Positions 56,809 through 64,000 of a DNA stretch of 64,000 nucleotides are shown piece by piece. The DNA comes from Anaeramoeba flamelloides. Taxonomy: Eukaryota; Metamonada; Anaeramoebidae. Within the stretch, counting starts at the first letter, position 1. Each line of letters starts with the position of its first letter. The notes below the pieces were generated by a model. The model was not told the DNA's origin. It ran no database searches and saw only the letters and a program-made list of their open reading frames with translations. Made by a program: the position numbers and the translations under genes. The stretch spans positions 7,936,001 through 8,000,000 of the forward strand of contig JANTQA010000047.1 of assembly GCA_027625915.1 (NCBI GenBank), read 5' to 3'.

Positions 56809-57340
56809 AACTTAATTCTAAAAATTTGGGCACATTTTAAACTATCAAAAGAATAGCAATACCATATTATACATTCAATTTGGAAATTATTTTGATTTTC
56901 CAAATTATATCATTTTTTGTCTTTTTTGTTTTTGTTTTCATTTCGTTTTTTTGGAGTTAAGAAATATTTATCATTAGATCTGGAATTTTTTTTCGATGGT
57001 TAATAGAATGTCAATTTTGAGTTTCTTAAATTGAAAAATCACATACAATTGGCCCATTCTATCTTACCATTTGATCAATCAACCATTGTTGGTGTAATTT
57101 TAACAAATCTACTAATATATTCTTTGTTCAGCTCGTTTCATTATTTTGGACAAACTGGTTTTGATTTTTTTTTTTCTATTGTTTTTCATTATTTGGATGA
57201 AAATAATAACTTATAAAAACATTAATACTAAGTTATTTAAATGCGATTTTATATTATGTCTGGAAAAATATAATAAATTGAGTTTTTATTTTTCCATTTT
57301 TGATTTTAGATATGTCCAAATTTTTGGAATGGGTTGGTTT
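56809..57340 (+). mobile_element. MITE family A, copy 4 (532 bp)
   Basis: Ends AATTCTAAAAATTTGGGCAC and GTCCAAATTTTTGGAATGGG, with flanking TA on both sides. It is more diverged than the copies at 40301 and 49733. Core TTTGATCAATCAACCATTGT at about 57069. Confidence 0.82.
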
Positions 57341-57694
57341 TATTTTTTTTTTGGGAGAAGATAATTTTAGATTCTTAGAATAAAACTTATAGCTATTTTG
57401 TGGTTTAAAATTTGAAAAAATATAATCATATTCACTTCTCCAATTCCACCAAATCCAAGTGCTAAAATCCTAACAAGTAATTTTTTGGGATAATTATTCT
57501 TTTTTTGGAATCCTTCTATCTATTTAAGCCCATCCATGTTTCCTTTTGTGAATCTCTCGATTGTAATGTTGTTGTTCTTTATAAACAAAATTCATTAATC
57601 ACAAATGTCACTGATAAATAAAAATATTTCTAATTGATTTTTTTGTCTAAAAAAAAATCAAAAATGATGGAAAAATAAAAAATGAAAACATTAA

Positions 57695-57787
57695 ATTCCA
57701 AAATAGAATGTTGGGATTAGGATAAGTCATTCATCATTCAAAATACTATTTTAAGTAATTCAACTCAACATTCTATTGTGGAAATTT
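57695..57787. repeat. Short hairpin element
   Basis: TTCCAAAATAGAATGTTG and CAACATTCTATTGTGGAA are inverted repeats about 55 bp apart: a miniature foldback structure of about 93 bp. Confidence 0.6.
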
Positions 57788-58938
57788 CTTTGAGACTTTT
57801 GAAAAAAAAAAATTAAGAAATCTAATGAATGAAGTACTATAAAACATTAAAAATCAATGAGTTACAACCAAAGTAAAAAATGTTATTTTCTGATCCTTTT
57901 CAAAATTGCAAAAAAGTGAATATTTTACCTTTACCGTGACTACCCCCTTAAAATATTAAGATACCAGATATTGCATATTTGTCATGAAAAATTTCAATTT
58001 ACAACACAACAATCACATTTTTTTAGAACTTAATTCCTAATCTATCCATCTTACATCTTTTCAACTCCTAATTTCTTCATAAAAAAAAAAAAATAGATTG
58101 ACAAAAATTGCCCTTGTTGAACCAATAATAAAACCCTATCAAGTACGATATCAATCATTTAAGTACCAAATTAACAATCCACAACATTCAATACAACATA
58201 TTTTTTTTTTCAGATTTTTTGAAAAGTAAACCTTGAAACATTATATTTGTACCTTGGTATTTTTAAAAAGAAAAGTATATTTTTAAAGTAAATAAGGAAG
58301 AGTGAAATTAGAAAGAAAAGATAAAGAAATTGAAAGAGGTTTAATAAAATCAAGTTGTGTTATCTTCTCAAGTGTGGTTTAAGAATTTTGAAATTTCAAT
58401 CAGATTAGAAATTTGTAAGTGGTCAAAAGTATGGTTTTCAAGGGTTTACAGTCTCTGTTCCAAAACTCAATGATTTTTTTTTTGTGTGTTTAAATGTAAG
58501 ACCCAATTTGGTATTCAAAAGTATAACAAAAACCAAACTAATTTTCAAGATAATTTCATTAATTTTAAGTCTAGATTTTTAATTCTGAATTTATCAGTTG
58601 AAAAATTTTTCATAATTTTCTCAGTTTTTTTTCAAATCGATTGTTTTTTTACATTTCTAAATTGTCTAAGAATTTATTCTATTTTTTCAAAATATTCACT
58701 TTTGATGTTTCATTGTAACAATTTTTTTTAAAAAAATAAAATTAAAAGATAAAAGTATCATATTTAAATATTGTGTGTTTTATTTTTATTATTTTAAGGA
58801 ATAAAGACTTTCGAGAAAAAGAGAGAAGGAGAATCATATATATAAAAAAAAAAAAAAAAAAATCAAAATTTCTTCCAAATTAAAAAAATTTGTTTTGGTT
58901 GATGATGTAATTTTTTTCTAAAACCAAGATCGTGTTTA

Positions 58939-61900
58939 TTATTTCTTTCCAAGTGTTGGGAAATCTTCTTCATTATTAAGTTTTGGTAAATTTGATCTTT
59001 GATTTTGATATCTATTATTACCATTTTGGTTATAATAATTCTGTACTTGTCCGCGTCCTCTATTAAAACCTCTATTAAAACCACGGCCTCTATTAAAACC
59101 TCTGCCTCTTCCACGGCCTCTGCCAAAACCTCTGCCTCTTCCACGGCCTCTACCTCTACCTCTGCCTCTGCCTCTTCCACGGCCTCTATAAAAACCTCTA
59201 CCTCTGCTTCTACCTTCTCTTAAATCTTTTTCATCAGATCCATTGGTTTGATTTGAAATTTCTTTACTTTCGCTTTCGTTATTGAAATTTCTACCCCTTC
59301 CTCTACCTCTACCTCTACCTCTGCCTCTTCCTCTGCCTCTGCCTCTGCCTCTTCCTCTGCCTCTCCCACGGCCTCTTCCTCTTTGTGAGCTTTGGTAATC
59401 AGGAACATCAAATTCCAATGTAGTTTTTTTTTTTTTTTTTTTATTTGTTTGTTTCTTGCCTTTTTTTTTTTTTTTTGTGGGTACCTTTTGTTTCTATTAA
59501 AAGTAAAATCAAAAGAAAGAAAAATTATTAATTCAAAAAAAATTAGTATAATTTTAATAAAATTTAATTAAGTCCAACTTAGCACTTCTAAATTTGAATT
59601 TATTTAACATTTTTGTTTCTTCTGTATTTATCAAAAATTTTATTAATGAAAAATCTTAATCTCAAATGAATTTTTTAAAAGAATTGTCAATTGTTAGATC
59701 TTTTTCAAATTTGAAGAATACACGAAATGGTAAATAAAAGTTTGATTGATTTTTTTAAAAACGATGGAAATTTTTTTCAGTTTTTAATATACAAATTTAA
59801 TTCCTATCAGTACTCTTTTTTTTTCTCTCTCTCTACTTTCATTAATAAAAAATTATTTATCTTGTAATTCCCAATTCAAAATTTTTAACACACCAAAATT
59901 TGATTTGTGAATAAAAAAAATCTTATTTATTCAATTCTAGTAAAAATACCAAATTAGAACCATCCGCTAATTCGAAATATTAACAATTGTTTATAAATTA
60001 CAATACTCACAAAACAATAAAATAAATAATTATCAATAATAATAAATTATCGGTATGTTAAAATTTTTTGGAGAGAGCAAAACAAAAAAATTGCATTGGT
60101 AAATTTGTTTTAATTCTATTAGGAATATTGATCGATCAAAAGCTTAGATTTCCACCAACTAATTTTATTTGAGTTCTTGTATTTTGAACAACTCAACTTT
60201 AGCATAATATAAATCTTTGAAAAAAATTTTGATCAACCGAAACAAGTTAGTAATTCAAAAAATGAAATGAAAACAAAAAAAAAACTAAAAGATTAAAAAA
60301 TGATTTTCATATTTAACAAAAAATCAAAACTATTTCCAATTTGAATGAAATTGTATTATTGTGATTTTTTGGTTCGTTTTCACTGTAGTGAAAATTTTGA
60401 ATTTTAGTTTATTACTGAAAAAGATCAAATATTTTCATTGTAATTTGGATTGTATTGATCAACTGTTTTTAAATGAAACGATGAAAAAAAAGAATTTATT
60501 TATATAAGGATTAGTTGGTGTGAATAAAAAATTGGAGTTTTAAAATTTAATTTACAAAAGATCGTAATATTGTTTGTGAATTCAAATTTAAACTATTTTT
60601 TAATTAAAAGAAGACCTTTACACATCAATTAAAAATGATTTTGTTAAATTTAAAGATGATTTAAAGTTTTGTTGGTTTTTTTTTTTATTTTTTTTTATTT
60701 GAATTTTTTAACAAAACCCAAAATAAACAAATTTTTTCATTTTTTTCCCCATTTTTTAATAAAATGTACATTAAAATAAATAAAAAATGTGTTTTTTTTT
60801 TTTTTTTTTATTATTTAAGGGAGGGGTTATTGACCCCTCTTATTTGCCCGAAAAAAAATGAGTTTGTTTATGTCCATTTAGATAATTTTTATGACATAAG
60901 TAGGGCTTTAAACTTTTAAAAATTGATAAACAAAAAATCATTTTTCACTTTTGATCTCGATCAAGAATCCTGAGGATCTCAAGATTGAAAAAATTCAGTG
61001 TTTTGAGTTTTTTTCATTTTTTCCCTGACTGAAATTTCTTTATATTGAGAAGAAGAATTACAAAGGAAAAAGACAAAGTGGTTGTTTGCTAATACTTGCT
61101 TACTGAAACACAAAGGTATGAGTAACTTGAAAATAAAAAAGAAAAAGTAAAGACAATAAATATCAAGGGTTAAAAAAAATAAAAATCAGATCAAAAAGAA
61201 AAAAAAAGCAATTAAAAAATGATCTTCCCCCAAATGAACTTTCTTGATTAAATATCGAACTAAAGTGAATTAATCAAAAGTATTGTGGTTGTGATAATTG
61301 AGTGTTCTTAATTAAATCAATATCATTGTTTTTTTTTCATTTTTTTACCAATTGTTTGTTATAAACCTCTCAAAATCTAATTTTTTTTTCTTTATCTTTG
61401 TTTTGATTTGTTCTTTTTTTTTTCTTTTTCTATTTTTGTCTTGATTTTTTTATCAATTTTTGTCTTTTTTTTTTTTCAATTTTTTGTTTTTGCTTTTTTA
61501 TTTTTATTTTACTTTTTTCTTTTTTGTTAATTTTTTTTTTTGCTTCAAAAACAAAAAAAATAATTTCGTGCTTTTCTTTTAGTTTTCTCTATTTGTCTTT
61601 TCCAATTGTTTTAAAGAAAAGCTCTTGTTTGATTTATAATACTGTCAAAGTTATAATGAGGATAAAAACCACTCAATAAAGTTTAGTGGTTCTGGCAAAC
61701 AAATAGGGGGGGTTATATTTTGATATTACCTCTCTTACATTCAATATCATAAAAAAAAAGAATAAAGTGTTTTTATAAAATTGGTAGCAAAAATTTTCAC
61801 TTTGTTAATTGAAGCCTTATAAATCTCTAATTAGAATATTTCATTAATAAGCATTGAACAATTGGATTTAAAGAAATGGTTAATATAATAAATGGAATGT

Positions 61901-63062
61901 CAAAAATGGCTTGTATAAAAATACTAAATTAAGCACTATATTTTCTTTTTTTGGATTTTATTCATTGTAATTTTTTCGTTTCAATTATCGGTATGGATCT
62001 AAAATTTGGTTGTTTTCGGAAATAAAAGCCAAAACTTGTGAGAAAAATTTGATTAGGAAATATTGTGGGAATTTTGGGAATTTTGAAAAAAACAAGGATG
62101 AAATAACTTACAAATTCTGATTCCTCTTTTTCAACTTTTTTAAGAACAACAAGATCTTTAGTTTTGTCGGTGTTTGCTTTTCTGGTATTAAACTTTTTGA
62201 AATTTTTTTTCTTTTTATTTTTTTTCTTCATAAATTCTTCAAAGTTGATATAATTCTTTTCTAATTCTTCTTGTTCTTTAAGTTTTCTTTCTTCTTCTTC
62301 TCTTTTTTTTTGTTCTTCTGTTTTTTCTTTTGGCTCTACATTTTCTTCACTTTCATTAGGAAGACCTTGTTTAAATTCTTCGGATGTGATGTCTTCTCCT
62401 GTTCCTTCTTTTCCCCAATTACCTTTACCTGTTCCCTTTTTTTTAATTGTTTTTCTTTTGTTGATTGTTCATGAAGATGCAGAAAGTTGTTGTTTAAAAA
62501 ATTCATAATAGTTGTGAGAGAGATAATATTAGAAATGCCATGTAATGTGGTGTGATGTGGTGTAATGTGGTTTAATGTGGTGTGATTGGTTAACAAGAGA
62601 AATTAAATAGAGAAAAAGAAATTCAGAGTTAGATCCACGTGTTTTTTTAAACTTTCATCTTTCTTTGAAAAAAAAAAGTGAATAAGAGCTTTTTGGAAAT
62701 GAAAAGAGTAAAAAAGAATAAAGAAAATAAAAAATAAAGCAAAAAAAAAAGACAAAAAAAAAATAGGAAAAAAAACAATAAATACAAAAAAAGAAAGCCT
62801 TCTGCGAAGTGTCTGTTAAAAGTTAAAAAGATTACTTTATTCCTGAACCACTTTGACGATCCTTTTCTCTTATAGTTTTTTTTTGTTCTTTTGGTTGTGA
62901 TTCTTGCTTTTGTTTGGATTGGTTCTTCGAAATTGTTCTTTGTTCTTCCTTTTCAAGTTCTTTTTCTTTTTTACGAAGAGCAGATTTGTTAATCTTTAAT
63001 GGCTTTTCTTTCTTTGGTTGTGTAAGAAGTTCAAATGGGTTTGACGATTTGTGTTTGCTCAT
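58939..63062 (-). CDS. SERBP1/HABP4/Stm1-like RGG RNA-binding protein (3 exons)
   Basis: Exons 63062-62836, 62454-62112 and 59493-58939 (phases 2 and 0) give 374 residues. Family members bind mRNA and inactive ribosomes, where Stm1/SERBP1 occupies the mRNA channel. Seen in family order: N-terminal SNPFELL, DRQSGSGIKK plus GTGKGNWG across the first junction (the HABP4/SERBP1 core motif), NYINFEEFMKKKNKKKK, a Lys-rich linker, two long RG/RGG arrays (59285-59385 and 59050-59215) and a terminal EEDFPTLGKK resembling the family's acidic-FP-L end. Arg methylation of the RGG arrays is usual in the family. Introns are 381 and 2,618 bp. An in-frame Met 51 bases upstream (63113) would add a hydrophobic leader unlike the family, so 63062 is preferred. 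Confidence 0.9.
59494..62111. other. Intron 2 of the SERBP1-like gene (2.6 kb)
   Basis: Contains family B MITE copy 2 (59867-60404), a T-rich segment at 61320-61560 and otherwise AT-rich sequence. No gene is visible. Confidence 0.65.
59867..60404 (-). mobile_element. MITE family B, copy 2 (538 bp, reverse orientation)
   Basis: Left end ATTCAAAATTTTTAACACAC and right end GTGAAAATTTTGAATTTTAG, with flanking TA. Aligns in reverse to 3831-4361 over its length (for example GGAGAGAGCAAAACAAAAAA and AGGAATATTGATCGATCAAA). Both known B copies sit in introns. Confidence 0.78.
62535..62588. repeat. TAATGTGGTG-type minisatellite
   Basis: About five imperfect 10-11-bp units (TGTAATGTGGTG, TGATGTGGTG, TAATGTGGTT) in intron 1 of the SERBP1-like gene. 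Confidence 0.8.
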
Positions 63063-64000
63063 TTCAGGGATGAAATAAAAAAAAATGTTTATCTTGTGAT
63101 TTCTTTTTCTCAAGATAGAAGATGTTATTTGTTGGTTAAAAGTAATGGTTTGGGATTGTGTTTTATTCTGAGATCTTTGAAATAAATATCCGATAACTAT
63201 TCATGCTGTGAATTATAAAATGTAACAAATTTCACTTCAATCTGCTGTTTTTTTTTTGATTTTTCGTTTTTTGTTAAAAGTTCAAAAAAACTTTTGTAAC
63301 CCATTTTACATTGAACAGCAGCTGTCTTTCTTATTTGAGTAGAAAATTTTAAAAGTTAATTGAGAAGATTTTACTGGTAAATGTTGAAAAATTGGAAAAT
63401 AATTTCACTTTATTTTTCTTTTATGAAAAGATTTTTCCTTATAAGTTATAATTTTTAATCGATTTGAAAAATGTAAAGAAAACAAATATAAAAATTTCTA
63501 CAATTTGTGCAGCAAATATCTTGTTAAATTCTACAATTCGACAGGATCTTTTACTTGTAAATTTAAAAAATTGTCTGGAAAATTTCAAGATTGAAGTTTT
63601 TTATTATTCTTGATGTTTTAGATTTTGATATTGTTGCTTTAAAAGTTTTAGTTCTGTTCGGTTTTATTAAAAAAAGCCAAACCATTGTTTTGTAACTTTT
63701 TAAAAGTAGAATGGGAAAATTTGTTTTACGGGACTAGTAACTCTTATTTATTTTTTTTCCCAAAAGTAATAGAGTAATTATTTACACTAGGGTACAATTA
63801 AACCCTATATTCAACTCGATTTATCAACTTTATTGAGATGAATTTTTATTTTTAAAAGAGTTCATATACCCATTAAATTTCAGAAAAAAGATCTGATACT
63901 TTTAGTTTGTATTGTTGGATCAAATTAGAAATAGAAAAATTTGCAAAAAATTGTTATTTTGAAGAAATCTCACTTTATGTGATTTCTGAGTGTCTAACGA
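63063..64000. other. Upstream flank of the SERBP1-like gene
   Basis: AT-rich sequence reaching the window end. The promoter of the SERBP1-like gene should lie here, but no motif can be named and no further gene is seen. Confidence 0.4.

Larger units (their letters stand above)
55930..58210. repeat. Inverted-repeat pair (about 180 bp arms) enclosing 2 kb
   Basis: The arms 55930-56110 and 58020-58210 share ATGAAGAAATTAGGAGTTGA and TTGTCAATCTATTTTTTTTT-type sequence in opposite orientation. They could be termini of one larger element or two copies of a dispersed repeat. The interval holds other small elements and no transposase frame. Confidence 0.65.
55028..58938. other. Intergenic region with nested inverted repeats
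   Basis: No convincing gene. Holds a 180-bp inverted-repeat pair (55930-56110 and 58020-58210), a GC-rich TIR element, a family A MITE and a small hairpin element. Confidence 0.65.

Noticed and set aside
62336-62596. 86-codon minus-strand frame MLTNHTT...
   Set aside because: Different phase from the SERBP1-like exon 2, which carries the GKGNWG motif; it also covers intronic minisatellite.
63063-63113. Upstream in-frame start of the SERBP1-like gene
   Set aside because: It would add a hydrophobic leader (INIFFYFIP) not expected in this cytosolic RNA-binding family; the downstream Met directly precedes the SNPFELL motif.

Overview
This window is a nuclear segment from an AT-rich (roughly 80% A+T by eye), intron-containing eukaryote. 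The evidence is split genes with GT...AG introns joining in phase, standard stop codons, and clearly eukaryotic proteins (PP2A scaffold, exosome Rrp40, NAP1, a SERBP1/Stm1-type protein). Long Asn/Lys/Glu/Gln low-complexity tracts and very AT-rich introns point to a free-living protist. An amoeboid lineage such as Anaeramoeba or a similar group is a guess, not a determination.

Layout: (1) 377-4958 (+), a membrane-anchored armadillo-repeat protein in three exons. (2) 7463-18803 (-), a full-length PP2A scaffold subunit A in five exons, spread over 11.3 kb by introns of 3.1 and 6.2 kb. (3) 19258-27292 (+), divergent from PP2A-A, a 2,487-residue protein combining a bacterial/ST7-like TPR segment, a carboxylate-clamp TPR and three RRMs. 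(4) 29360-36942 (-), gamma-glutamyl hydrolase in five exons with an apparently split start codon. (5) 41420-42251 (+), exosome cap subunit Rrp40/EXOSC3. (6) 45327-47321 (-), a four-TM protein fused to an AttH/tocopherol-cyclase-like calycin domain. (7) 50788-51675 (-), nucleosome assembly protein 1, perhaps with an extra basic N-terminal exon at 54254-55027. (8) 58939-63062 (-), a SERBP1/HABP4/Stm1-like RGG protein in three exons. The genes form no operon. They are mostly housekeeping functions: phosphatase signalling, RNA decay and binding, chromatin, ribosome-associated RNA binding and folate turnover.

Non-coding DNA is rich in small mobile-element remains. There are six TA-flanked MITE copies of about 530 bp in two related subfamilies, an approximately 830-bp element with about 70-bp terminal inverted repeats, a foldback MITE, a TTAA-type MITE with a recognisable empty site elsewhere, and a GC-rich TIR element. 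Two LINE reverse-transcriptase zinc-knuckle relics are each followed by a modular palindromic tail, and that tail also occurs alone in several places. Introns are bimodal: about 77-571 bp, or 2.5-6.2 kb. Most of the long ones carry recognisable element remains. Exon boundaries were inferred by reading splice sites, phase and protein similarity by eye; no alignment or RNA data were available.
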